Assembly: GCF_000204055.1 (NCBI RefSeq)
Contig: NW_006768814.1
Coordinates: forward strand, 200,367 to 264,366
Origin: Melampsora larici-populina 98AG31
Lineage: Eukaryota > Basidiomycota > Pucciniomycetes > Pucciniales > Melampsoraceae
Length of the DNA: 64,000 bases
Reading direction: 5' to 3'
Positions 10,203 through 20,270 of this stretch are shown piece by piece. Every line of letters starts with the position of its first letter. Within the stretch, counting starts at the first letter, position 1. The notes below the pieces were generated by a model. The model saw only the letters and a program-made list of their open reading frames with translations. It made no database searches and had not been told where the DNA came from. The position numbers were made by a program, and so were the translations under genes.

Positions 10203-11075
10203 TCATTTTGCATATGGGTTGTCGTGGCAATCCCACTCCCGGAACTTATCGACAGTACGTCTGGCTTGTTCTTCTAGCTTTTTCTGTTGTACTGATGGAT
10301 CTCCTACTTTTCCACCTTCTACTCTGATTGTCCATATCTGTCGCCTTAGCAAGATGTCGTACCGTAATGCAATCATCCAATTATCGTCATTTTCTGCTTT
10401 GATATTTTCGACGTTGCGCTTATGGCCTTCAAACTTATTGGCGAGCTTTTTGAAGTCAAACCATCGTCTTAGGTAATCTAGCATAAGATTAAAGCAAGTT
10501 ATCCAGTCGCCGTACGATAGACGTAGTTCGTTTGGGTAGACCAGTCCTTCGTAAGTCTCTTCTTCCGAGTCGGAGTCGTTATCCTTCTTTTTCTTCTTTG
10601 ATGCTTTCTTGCCTTCTACTTGCGCATTGGCATATAACCAGGCCTGATTGAACATCGACACCGGCACGTATCCTTTAAACTTTCGGATTCGATTGTCCCA
10701 GAACACTGTCAGTTGTGCCATGTGGTGACTAGGGACTTGACCATCCACAAACTCTATTCCGTTCTTGACAAATCCTCCTCCTCTTCCTTCCTTTTGACAC
10801 TCTACTTCGTCTTCTTCGTCCGACATCGGTCTACCCTTGGGTATGTTCTTCACTGCGCTGGAAGGTTTTGCCTTTTCTGACTTTGAAGAGGTCTTCGGCA
10901 AAGGATGTACCGTTGGGTTTGTTTTTAAGGGAACTTGTGCACTAGGTTGTGCGGTTTGGGGGTTAGGATTGGCGGCTCGGGCTGTAGGTGCCTCTCTCAG
11001 TTGAGGTGCTTGCTCTGTTTCGCTTGCAAGGACTTGAATCTTCTCCGGATTATACCGTAACAGGTACGCTGTCAT
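10203..11075 (-). CDS. DIRS Gag, C-terminal part
   Basis: This frame codes for the capsid-like Gag protein of the DIRS element. The first ATG is at 11075, but the same frame stays open upstream to about 11245 and reads as coherent protein (AAALLEIREALDKEDYGKHA), so the true protein probably continues from an earlier exon or a broken upstream part. Features are an Ala/Pro/Ser-rich linker, then AQLTVFWDNRIRKFKGYVP, a Lys-run with acidic serines, and LRLSYGDWITCFNLMLDYLR and NWMIALRYDILLRRQIW, which resemble the conserved block of fungal DIRS-type Gag proteins I know. It ends at 10203 after WDCHDNPYAK. Confidence 0.75.
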   Translation of the reverse strand: MTAYLLRYNPEKIQVLASETEQAPQLREAPTARAANPNPQTAQPSAQVPLKTNPTVHPLPKTSSKSEKAKPSSAVKNIPKGRPMSDEEDEVECQKEGRGGGFVKNGIEFVDGQVPSHHMAQLTVFWDNRIRKFKGYVPVSMFNQAWLYANAQVEGKKASKKKKKDNDSDSEEETYEGLVYPNELRLSYGDWITCFNLMLDYLRRWFDFKKLANKFEGHKRNVENIKAENDDNWMIALRYDILLRRQIWTIRVEGGKVGDPSVQQKKLEEQARRTVDKFREWDCHDNPYAK

Positions 11076-11572
11076 TAGTTCGGCATGTTTCCCGTAGTCT
11101 TCTTTGTCGAGTGCCTCCCTTATTTCTAACAGGGCAGCCGCTTGGCTTCTCGAAGGCCCAGGTGTCGGTTGTCTGGTTTCTCGTTGCTTCCCTGAAGAAA
11201 GTGTTACAGGAGGGCTTGGTAAGTATCTCTTCTTGCTTTCCCAAGTTTACTGATTGGTTTATCAAAATACAAGAAGGTCTGTTGGGTATAACGTGGTAAA
11301 CGTGGAAGACTCTTCGTGCCCTAGTCCTTTATTGGGACTTTATATTATTGCGTTTGGGGCCTTCCCACCGGTATAGGGTGAGGGTTTTAATTGTCATATT
11401 TTGACTAGCCTTTATAGGGCCTCTGACTCTGTTTTACTTTTGTCAGGTTACAGCGTGTCTTCGCGTGGCTATGAAGAATATGAAGCTTGCTTCGCGCGTA
11501 TATGAAGATTACGAATTGGGATAAGGTTGCCCTGTCTGCTAATAGCATAACTTCAAGAGAAACCACAGCAGC

Positions 11573-12229
11573 TCATACTCCAAAGGGAAAGGGAAAGAAT
11601 AATGGAGAAAGGTATAGGATAGTTTTAAATTTTGGGTTTCTTATCTCACCTTTTCTCATTGAAGGGCTGGATACTAATCCGGTGAGTAACTTCCTTCCTT
11701 CCTTAGGACTACTTTCCGGCTCTCTCTTTACCTCCTTCATTTTCACCCATGAGGTTTCTTCATCACTTGACTCTTCTGGATGTTGATAACTTCCTACGTA
11801 TTCTAACGAGCTATCACTTTCTAGATCTTGTTGATCAATTGTTCGGTTTGCTTCATTAGTTGTGTTTTGGCTTTGCCCGGTAGGTGGATTTTCCGCTATC
11901 GTAGTCAGTCCTGTCAAAGTAGTCTGGTCGGTGTTCAATGAGTTCGTCATTGGTTCTTCTTGTTGACCGTCCTTCTTGTTTCTACCTTGTTGATTTCCTG
12001 TCTTCTGACCTTCCTTTTGATTTCCACTTCCACCATAGCCTTTCACTATAATCCGTTTGGGATTCTGTTCTATAACTGGTTGCATCTTCTCATGTTTCTT
12101 CTTGCTCATCTGTTTCTCTTGTTGCTGTTGATTTTCTGGCGGAGCTGTCGGTTGTCTACTGAAGGCTCTTAACTTCTTTCTCGGGTCGTCGGTTTCCGGA
12201 AAAAGCTTGTTGTTGCTGTTTGACGCCAT
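11573..12229 (-). CDS. DIRS Gag, N-terminal part
   Basis: A frame of 218 residues starts at a good ATG (12229) with MASNSNNKLFPETDDPRKKL. It is hydrophilic, rich in Gln, Asn, Lys and Glu, and has an acidic serine cluster (ESDSSLEYVGSYQHPEESS). It has the composition of a disordered Gag N-terminus. Its end (LSPLFFPFPFGV) is out of character and probably reads into non-coding sequence. Either an intron lies between here and 11250 or a mutation separates this part from the downstream gag frame. The link to gag is inferred from position and strand. Confidence 0.55.
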   Translation of the reverse strand: MASNSNNKLFPETDDPRKKLRAFSRQPTAPPENQQQQEKQMSKKKHEKMQPVIEQNPKRIIVKGYGGSGNQKEGQKTGNQQGRNKKDGQQEEPMTNSLNTDQTTLTGLTTIAENPPTGQSQNTTNEANRTIDQQDLESDSSLEYVGSYQHPEESSDEETSWVKMKEVKREPESSPKEGRKLLTGLVSSPSMRKGEIRNPKFKTILYLSPLFFPFPFGV

Positions 12230-12468
12230 TTGATCTACTCTGTTTTGCTTTGTTTCTTCGTCTTCTAGTTTGAAATAAATGAATTTTATGCCGTTTGAAT
12301 TGTCGAAATTCTGAGTGTGATCAAATCGAGTCTATGAGCTACAAGGTTTGAGTCGCGTACTGAGAAGCTTGAAGATTTTCCTGTATTGGGAACTCAAGCT
12401 TCTCTTGGTTCGAATACATAACGGTTATGTCCTTATGTATTCTGTACGCTTTCACTCACACCTTTCGC

Positions 12469-15455
12469 TCATACTCCACCCCGTAGACAAGTGTCCAAAC
12501 TGTGTGCCTTGTCTGAACTCACCATCAATCCGGCGGCAGTTTCTAATGCCTCTTCGACACTGATTGTTTCTTTTTCAAAGGGGTAGCTTAAGTGAGATCG
12601 TTTGTGTATTGATACAGATATATCAAGCTCGTGTTCTCCAAAGGTCTGCTTTGACATGTCTTCACCAACTGGTACCACCATATTTTCTGTAGTCATGCCA
12701 GCAAAGGCAGCTAATTCTTGTGCCCGAGATTCTGCAACCCCAAGAAGCTCGTGTATGTCGTCGTTGGTTGGATACTGACTGAGAATAAAACTATAATCGT
12801 GTGTGTTGTCATATGAGAAATCATCATCATAGCCTATTTTGAATCCCTGATCAGCTTCATCAAAGATCATGATACAAGAAGATCTGATGAAATACTTGCC
12901 TGAATGCAGATTCTCACTGCTGGGCAGTGTGATATGCCCACTCATGACACTCTTTATGACAGCAAATATCTTTGGCATCATCTGCCTTGCGTCCAATACA
13001 GTGAAAGTAGGTGAAATCACTCGCATCCAACCAAATATATGCTCACAGCATTCAGTTCCATGTTTCCACGGCATTAATGGGTGAGTAGGGTATCGGTCGC
13101 GGTGAGAAATGATGAGTCCCAAGAGACTTTCGCCAAGCTGTTCAAAAATTCGGATGCTTTGATGTGAGATACAGTTGGAGGCTAGATTCATGAAGCTTCC
13201 AGGTTCCTTCTGACGTCTAAGTAGATATGCCTTCCACTTGCGAACAAAAAAGACAGCAGTGTAACATGAAACAATTCTATCTCGGTGTGGCATGGTCTGA
13301 TTCAACCAAGAATCAACAAGCTCTCCAAATATGTAGAGGTACAATACTAGACCAATGCATTCTGGAACTGCACAAGCAGCCTTGAAAGTATGCTCATTGA
13401 AGGTTCGGTAAGCACGGCCATCATCTTGCTTGTCTGTGTTTAATACATCCTTGTAGCCCAGCGGGCACTCTTCAGTTTTAAGTAAGATGAGAAGCTGGTC
13501 GAGATTAACATTGAAACGTCCAAATGCTAAGAAACGAGCCCCAGAAAGTAGTTGGTTTGAAGCTGTCTTCCGAGCATGCTTAGGATCTTGCACTAATACA
13601 ACCGGACGTTTGGAGGCCCCTAGAAGTGGAACATGTATTTCGACTTTATGATTGGGAGCTGAGAACTCCAAATATTCTGTGGCCGAATCAACAAGTAGCT
13701 CTTGTGCTAAAACTTCTGATGCAGCGCCATCAGATCCTAATGAGATGAGTGGAATTCCAACGGTGTCAAGTAGATTGATGAACTCGAGGTGCTGAGCCTT
13801 GATGTCTTCGGCGGACTCGTCCTCGCGACTAGATATTAAAGCTACCACAAAGGTAGGGACATTTGGAAGTGGGACTTGTAATGTGTATGCTCGAATCTAA
13901 GAAGCAAGTTGGGTTTTTAGAGATTGTACAATGAAAGATACAAATGACGGAAGGCTGACCTTTTTGCACAGATGATCTCCTTCAGCTGCTTCTTCTACTA
14001 AATTTTTCAGGTGTTCAAGATCAACAACCTCAATATCGCCGCCTTCAAGACCCACCAAGCAGCCATCATTGTAACGCAGAGCCTTCACGCATACTGTCTG
14101 GTCTGTCCCGGCTGAGAGTGGCCCACTGTATCCGTATCGCTCAAGCCAAGTGACGACAGGGAGAACATTGTTAATGTGAAATTTGTCCAGCATCCGTGCA
14201 CCAATACGCTGACGTAGTAACCGGAAGCCGCGAGATGAGCGTCCACAGAGATTGGCCCGAAATAGTTCAAGAGCCCCTTTGGAGTATGCGCCAGCAGTTG
14301 TAAGCATATTATCAAGGTACTCATTGAAAGGCATTCCACGTGTGCTTCGGCCGTGGGATTCCCGTTCAGCACGAATACTAACACCCTCTGCTACCCCTCG
14401 AAACACTGGCAGATCCTTGAATAGTCCAGCCCGGGCATGCACAGAGAACATTGTCCAAAATTCTAGGTCGCCAGCTCGTGTTGCTCGTTCAAGGGACTGG
14501 AATAACATTCTTAACTCGGTATATTTTAAAAGAAGGTCATGAAATGAACCCCCATTCATGAACATTTGCGAAACAAATCTGAGAGTATCTTCTGTTGCGT
14601 AGCCACGACTAATTGCTTTGCTCAATGATGGTAACTTTTTGATCTGCTCGCAAGGGTTGCAGACCTCGACGGCCCCGGAATCGAGAGTCAAAACTCTTTG
14701 TGTACATTTGGTCGAATGAATTGAACCCTGATGTCCATCGCGTCTAATGATCCATGTCGATAGCGACAAAAGCTCTTCTTGCAGCTGATTTTTCTGGCTA
14801 TCTGACAGAGCGCTCTCTAGTGAGGTGTTGAACAGTCGGAGACTAACAGTAAATCTTGGTGGGTATCCATGATACGCCGTGCAAGAGTGCTTGATACAAG
14901 TCGATATAGGTTGATGACCTGGTCGCCGCCATGTCTCATCAGTCAGGCCTGCACACCGGACCTCGAAAATCTGTGGCTGATCAGCCAAACCGTTCAAGGT
15001 TGTTGGTCGATCTACAGCCCGGCGAAGTCTTGCTGTCGCTTCCTTACAAATTTCTATTGGGAGATGATAAAAACAAATGGACAAGAATGTTGGTATTATT
15101 GAAGCGACAATGAAGGAAAATCTAGAAAAGCTAGACAAAGTCGATCTCATGCTCTATCAACTGATCACCTACCCGAGTCCCAATGTGATTTGGCATCCTG
15201 AATCCTGCCTCGCATCATCTTGACCAGTTTTCCGCAGTGGCATTGTAACCGTTGGTCGGGTCCATCCTTGTTAAAGACACATTCTGGGCAGATTTGACCA
15301 TCGTCTGTTTTCAAAGGGCAAGCTCCTCGCTTTTTTGCATCTTTCTTGGCAGCTCGCTCAGCAGACAATTTTTCTTTGGCAGTGCGAGGGCGAGGAGTTT
15401 GCGATGTTGAAACGGTAGAGGTTCCATGTGCCGGTGTTGACATCGTTCGATTCAA
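12469..15455 (-). CDS. Putative P-like transposase or uncharacterised transposon protein
   Basis: Three exons fit: 15455-15172, about 15061-13937 and about 13896-12469, joined by introns with GT-AG ends (donors GTAGGT and GTCAGC). Exon 1 has a Cys-rich metal-binding pattern (CPLKT, ICPEC, LQCHCGKL). Exon 2 is a long domain with a KLPSLSKAISRGYATEDTL segment. Exon 3 reads ISLGSDGAASE, then LVQDPKHARKTASNQLLSGA, then ECCEHIFGWMRVISPTFT. The spacing of a D-G-A box, a D-x-x-H-x-x-K box and a later acidic C-E-H box recalls the RNase H-like core of P/THAP9 transposases, but I cannot confirm the family. The C-terminus is Asp/Glu-rich and stops about 240 bp before the DIRS gag ATG, so the 3' end may have been cut by that insertion. 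No terminal repeats were seen. Confidence 0.6.
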
Positions 15456-17222
15456 GCGCGAGGAATGTACTGGTTAACAAGAAAGTAAGAATATGGGCAT
15501 GCCTTTCAGATAGTTTTAATCCCTTGTCAAGCTAGCTTTCTCCAGCCTCTACTCCTCTAGTGGGATGAACTTTAGCATTTCGCATGGCCTCGCTCTCCAG
15601 AGTCCAAGTTGCAGCTGCCATTACACAATGTACAAGCCTGTACAAGCCTTTACAAGCACCTGTCAAATGCTGGAAAGGTAGGCAATAAAGGTGATAACGG
15701 ACATAAGATTTGGGCAGAATCCATGTGAGCTTTGTATAAACCCATGAAGCGCAACCCCGCGGCAGCTCAAAAGATATATTTTGAGTAGACTACCCCTTAT
15801 ATGAGCATACCGGGGTCCTCATAGACCCCGATCATCATGCTAGTTTTAATATTGGACTCTTGTTTTGTCCTTTTCTTTAACCTCAAATTCAATGCTACGT
15901 TACACATGTAGAGCATATAACCAACTGTCAAAATCGGGAAATACCTACGCGTTTCAAGGCGAGAAAGAAATTCATCAATGTGGTGGCTGTTTGGTGAGTG
16001 GTAAATCACGCCGTGGTACTGAAGTATGTGCTGATCCACGGTGATGTGTGTTTCATACAGGTTGAGTTGTATTCTGGTGAAGAAGGAGGTAGCTTTGTAC
16101 CCACGTAAGTCAATTCCAGTTGATCACCAGGCAATATCTTATAAGCGTGTCCTCACCCAGCGTTCACATCATCTCCAATTAAATCAGCCCTGTAGCGAGC
16201 GTAGAAGCGGTCTACAAGTTTCTCCTCAATCAATGTCACGGAGTGAGTTTATAGTTTATCACGTATATCAAACAATCAATACGTCCCAAAACTTGAGCCC
16301 TGACATCATGGCTTATCAGATCGATAGAGCTTGGATCCCTGTTCAAGGGCAAAAAGAGCTCAGGTCAAAGATGTTGATAGACAGTACGAATGTCACAACA
16401 TCATGTTAATCGAACTTATAGCCAACGGTAGCTTTCTTAGAGGCTCGCCTGCGATCAGGATGTAAGAACTCCGCCTATCACGTACTGCGAATACTTGTTC
16501 TTTTTTGTTTGTATATGCCTGTCTGAATACGATGATGCATATGGCAGCTGTGGCTCTCATGCCAGTTTCTTTCACATATTACAACTCTATACAACTGGTG
16601 GTGTTCGCAGACAATTGTCATCATGGATTCTGACTACATACTTGTCGGACGGTCTCTTCTGGCCGGGAGCTTCTGAATCACATCAATTGATGGTCTTTGA
16701 CTAAAGTTGTCTGAATCTGAGTACGTCAACGACGATTTCACTATTAGTTTTCCAATTCCTTCCTTTGCCTTTGCCCATAGAACCGTAGGAAAGACTTCTT
16801 GGTAAGCTCTTATTCGCCTGCAAATTGAAATTCCTTTGGCGACCTATGTATCTCAAAAACTATGGAGCAAAAACTATGCAGACTTGATCGGCATGAAATA
16901 GGGCTCATTGTTATGCAGAATAACTCGCTGGATAAGCATATTTTGTTAGATTTTAGCCGGCAAGTGATTAGTTATCTCTAAACTATCAATTCCTACAATC
17001 ATATCTACCAATCATTCTTGATGCTAGTAAAGATTTATATGGACAGTCTTGTCATTGAGTCGTCCATACATCTCCCTCAAGCATTATGTTTGGGTGATGA
17101 ATGTCAAAGTGTGATCATTCATCTATAAGAAATCTCCAAACGCCATTACTCCAAAGGCTTCAGCATCCTCTTACAAAAGTCAAGCCATATCACTATGTAG
17201 TTTCTCAAGCTACCCACGAGTA
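15456..17222. other. Intergenic, no supported gene
   Basis: Only short unrelated frames occur. A small cluster of the words TACAAGCCT/TACAAGCAC lies near 15630-15660. I see no RNA gene or coding exon. Confidence 0.5.
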
Positions 17223-17476
17223 CAGCCGTTGTGAGAACTAACGGTAACTTTTTTTATTTTGTGTTGTGTCGAGATTTAGTTCAAAACTGGCAAAAACTAG
17301 AAAAAAATCTTTTTGGACCATGAGTACCGTGAGATAGAAGCATATTGCTGGGGCCAAAACAAGGTTTAGGCCTGTGAGATCGAAAAAAACTGAGTTTTGG
17401 ACCAAATATTAAACTCTAGTTAAAACTTGGCGACGCCCATCACCTCAAAACTTACCAATAGTTCTCACAATGGCTG
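17223..17476. mobile_element. TA-flanked inverted-repeat element (254 bp)
   Basis: The ends CAGCCGTTGTGAGAACTA (plus strand at 17223) and CAGCCATTGTGAGAACTA (minus strand from 17476) form terminal inverted repeats of about 26 bp with four mismatches. Each end is bordered by TA (17221-17222 and 17477-17478). TA target duplication and CAG ends are the hallmarks of Tc1/mariner-type non-autonomous elements. The interior is non-coding. Confidence 0.82.
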
Positions 17477-17691
17477 TATCTCATCTTTCACTCAAGTTGT
17501 GCACTTTACATGTATCCCTCATAGGAAGGTACTTCAAATGAATCAATTAGCAAATGGTCATCTCACAAGTTAAGAACTACCAAATATATACCTCCTCCTG
17601 ATCTCACAACTCAACTCAATACAAACAAAACCAACTTCACACAATGATTCAAAGCAAGAACCCATCAAAAAAGAAAACCACAATCCAAACT

Positions 17692-18357
17692 TCAGAGCAA
17701 AACATTTCCGGTCTTTTTCTTCTCCAAAGGTTTACCACAAATCCAACAACCTACATCATCTTCAGACATTGAGGTAACAGTTTGTTCAAATTCAGACTTG
17801 ATCATACCTTTTCTCATCCTACCTTCTACTAATGCTGCCATCGTTGTTTCTTTTTCAAATGCACACCAAGCATGGAATGTGTCTACAAAAAACATGACTG
17901 AGGTTTCATTCAATAATTGTGTTTCTCCAACTGATTCATCTTACTATAATCCACACTATTCACACTCCTGCACGGTTGTGCGATGTGAAGAAAGAAAAAA
18001 TTCAAGCTAAGTATGATATTCAAGCTTTTCATTATAACAAGGAAAACACCTGGATAAATGTAGACAATCATCCACCAGAATTGATCAACACTCTTCAATA
18101 AATGAGATCTGAGCAACGCATCCCAAAATCAGCCACTGCAAAGATCCAGAAATGATCAAGAAGGTAGTAGAAAAGTAAAACAAAAAGACCTGTAAATTAA
18201 AATCATGAAGCATTTTGATGATGGATTTTTTCAAACCTTCAATCTCCAATCTGTTTTGGATTCCTTGAATCAATATAATTGGATCAATCTCAGATCCAAC
18301 AGTGTCTAAAAGACCTCTGATCAAAGCTAAATATTCTTTTTCCACAAAGACCAACAA
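17692..18357 (-). pseudogene. VPS41 C-terminal relic with premature stop
   Basis: The minus strand encodes LALIRGLLDTVGSEIDPIIL and LEIEGLKKSIIKMLHDFNLQ, then a donor-like GTCTTT. After an AG at about 18109 comes ISFIEEC, a TGA stop, then SILVDDCLHLSR. This matches the order and spacing of the conserved VPS41 C-terminal CHCR block (a HOPS-complex subunit for vacuolar fusion), where the reading is normally Q-I-S-L-R-E-G-C-x-K-I-L-V-x-D-C. The TGA (18087-18085) falls inside this block. Further down, 17913-17692 encodes MSEDDVGCWICGKPLEKKKT, which could be the terminal C-x-x-C region. Nothing like the roughly 800 upstream residues of VPS41 is present before 18357, so the copy is truncated as well as stopped. 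The functional VPS41 gene should be elsewhere. Confidence 0.72.
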
Positions 18358-18471
18358 TGTTCAGTCAATTATCACAACTATGAATTGGAATTCAATAGCT
18401 CAATACCTGGTCTACTTGAGGGGCTTTGTTAAGCTTAACAAAAATCCAGGAAACCAGAGCAATACCAGAAC

Positions 18472-18521
18472 CACTCCGCAATGCACTGAAATTTGACCTA
18501 TTTTCAGTGCGATGCGGAGTT
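18472..18521. repeat. Long hairpin (foldback)
   Basis: The arms ACTCCGCAATGCACTGAAA and, on the other strand, ACTCCGCATCGCACTGAAAA pair over about 19 bp with two mismatches, around a loop of about 10 bases. It begins some 110 bp from where the VPS41 relic loses homology. It may be the end of a small foldback element. Confidence 0.8.
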
Positions 18522-18610
18522 TGAGCTATCCAACACAGCGCAATTCAATTGCTACCCGCTATGGAAAATTATCTCACAAGGTATCGGAGCAAGAAAATTG
18601 CTCCGATATC

Positions 18611-18690
18611 CGCCATATAGTGCACTATAGAGGCAACCGCTATATAGCGCGCTAAACTGCTAAGGTAGTGCACTATTGCACTATATGGCG
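18611..18690. repeat. Inverted repeat with 13-bp arms
   Basis: CGCCATATAGTGC at 18611-18623 is the exact reverse complement of 18678-18690. The 54-bp interior is itself full of TATAGCGC and GTGCACTAT palindromes. A second hairpin, ATCGGAGCA / TGCTCCGAT, sits immediately left at about 18583-18607. Confidence 0.75.
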
Positions 18691-18882
18691 CAAGTTGAGG
18701 CAAACAAAAAACAAAAGTTTATTTGTAAATCTATGTGTACTTATCCACACCTGTGGCTACTAGACCCCTGGAAAAGTACCCGAGGAAAATCAAGTATTTT
18801 CTCTCGGCTTCACACCGTGCTCCCCCTGTAAGACTCCAAGACCCTCAAGACAGGTCTTGTGGCTTTTTTTCGGACTAAGGTA

Positions 18883-19325
18883 CAGTTGTTCTCAGAAATG
18901 TTGGAAAAATCCAACATCTTGAGCTGAGGTCGTGGTCCCGAGGAGGTGACTTTTTCATGACATGTGTCACGGAAAAGTCATGGCAGCTGTCGAGTGGAGA
19001 TCAGTGTCCCTTTCACCAACCTCAACTCCCTTGTGTCCTCTCCATGCCATCCTTCCTCTGATCCTCAGCTCGTGTTACAATCCCTTAACCATGAAATCAT
19101 ATGTTTTCACCATTTTTCTGAAGAGATTGGTCCGTTAGCCTGGCCATTGGCAAGATAGGTGTGTGGTCATCGAGGTATGATGGAAAGTAAACAAATTTTC
19201 ATCTTGAGATACCTGTCAAAATCAAAGTTTTTGTCAGTGTTTGTATCTGCGTGTCACTGCTCAGCGCACGGACCCCGAGCTCAGCTCGAGATTTTGCATT
19301 TTTCCAACATTTCTGAGAACGACTG
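18883..19325. mobile_element. TA-flanked inverted-repeat element (443 bp)
   Basis: The left end CAGTTGTTCTCAGAAATG and the right end, read on the minus strand, CAGTCGTTCTCAGAAATG start terminal inverted repeats of about 57 bp with about six mismatches. TA borders both ends (18881-18882 and 19326-19327). The interior has no credible transposase frame. It looks like a non-autonomous Tc1/mariner-type element. Confidence 0.85.
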
Positions 19326-19616
19326 TATGAGTGGTACAAAAACTTTGTTTGGTGAGTTTCTTGAACCAATGGTTATCAGACTTCAATTACAGAGTGAGAT
19401 GGCTTCCAAGAAGTATCTGGGATGGTTAGTCCTAAGAATCTCTAAGGAGCTATCGTAAATGTGGAGCTGTCATGTATATAAAGAATGAAAGGTTAACATT
19501 TATGTATATGGAATGCCAAAGATGATAGCTGACATATAGGATTAGCACAGGGAAAACGAGATTATTTAGCGCTCTGTATACGTACGAAGCCACACATTCG
19601 GTCTGCTTGACAACCT

Positions 19617-19692
19617 GCCTTAGTAGCTCAGTGGTAGAGCGTTTGCCTAGTATGGCAGCAAAAGGTCCAGTGTTCGACTCACTGTTGAGGCA
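19617..19692 (+). tRNA. tRNA-Thr(AGU) with a 4-nt insertion
   Basis: A cloverleaf can be drawn. The acceptor stem pairs GCCTTAG with TTGAGGC (two G-U pairs); the D arm is GCTC-AGTGGTA-GAGC; the T arm is CAGTG-TTCGACT-CACTG; the discriminator is A. The anticodon stem TTTGC/GCAAA encloses 11 bases, CTAGTATGGCA, instead of seven. Removing TGGC at the canonical intron position, after base 37, restores the loop CTAGTAA with anticodon AGU (Thr). The A box TAGCTCAGTGG (19624-19634) and a B box core GTTCGACTC are present and a T5 run follows. It could instead be a tRNA pseudogene with a small insertion. Confidence 0.8.
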
Positions 19693-19696
19693 TTTC

Positions 19697-19701
19697 TTTT
19701 T
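19697..19701 (+). terminator. Pol III terminator of the tRNA gene
   Basis: Five T residues begin five bases after the tRNA discriminator base, which fits an RNA polymerase III stop. Confidence 0.75.
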
Positions 19702-20270
19702 ACCTTTTGCCCACTTTAGAAGTCACTATTTTGCTTCAATGACGCTGGGTGCTTGATGGTATCTTCAGGATAACTCAACATTGGACAGTGACAAGAATAA
19801 GTTTTGATCCGTAACTCAATACCAATTGGACGCAATGGAGAAAATAAACATGTGTACTCCGAATCATTTCGTCATGCAATTCCTAAAACAAGATTAATCG
19901 AAAACAAAACAAAAATAGATTTCCTATCACAATGATCCTATGACCAAACTTTCAAAGGATATAAACAATTTACATACAAACCCAAGCTCAACCAACCCCA
20001 ATCAACTTGTTCAAACTCATTAACCCCCAAAAGGAACATATATATATTGATTTGTTTATATTGTAGTTGCGTAGGATATCTCATATTGAAATCAGAAACG
20101 ATATACTGAGTTGACAAAGACAATTATGTATACAGTAGAAGAATATAATACATCAACAAAGAGATTGTCATAGACAGTTGAGCAATGATTCACATATTTA
20201 TTAGTGCAAGATGAATCTCAATCCTGAGTTCACATTGTTCACTATATCCCATCAAAAAAGATACATCTCA

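Larger units (their letters stand above)
5852..12229 (-). mobile_element. DIRS-like tyrosine-recombinase retrotransposon (decayed)
   Basis: Read on the minus strand, the order is gag, then reverse transcriptase with RNase H, then tyrosine recombinase overlapping the end of the RT frame. That order, and the absence of any aspartic protease or DDE integrase, is diagnostic of the DIRS order. Gag, RT and recombinase frames are each interrupted, so this copy is probably not autonomous unless the breaks are introns or sequence errors. The coordinates are the coding extent. The outer repeats that DIRS elements carry could not be identified by eye in 5640-5850 or 12230-12468. Confidence 0.85.
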
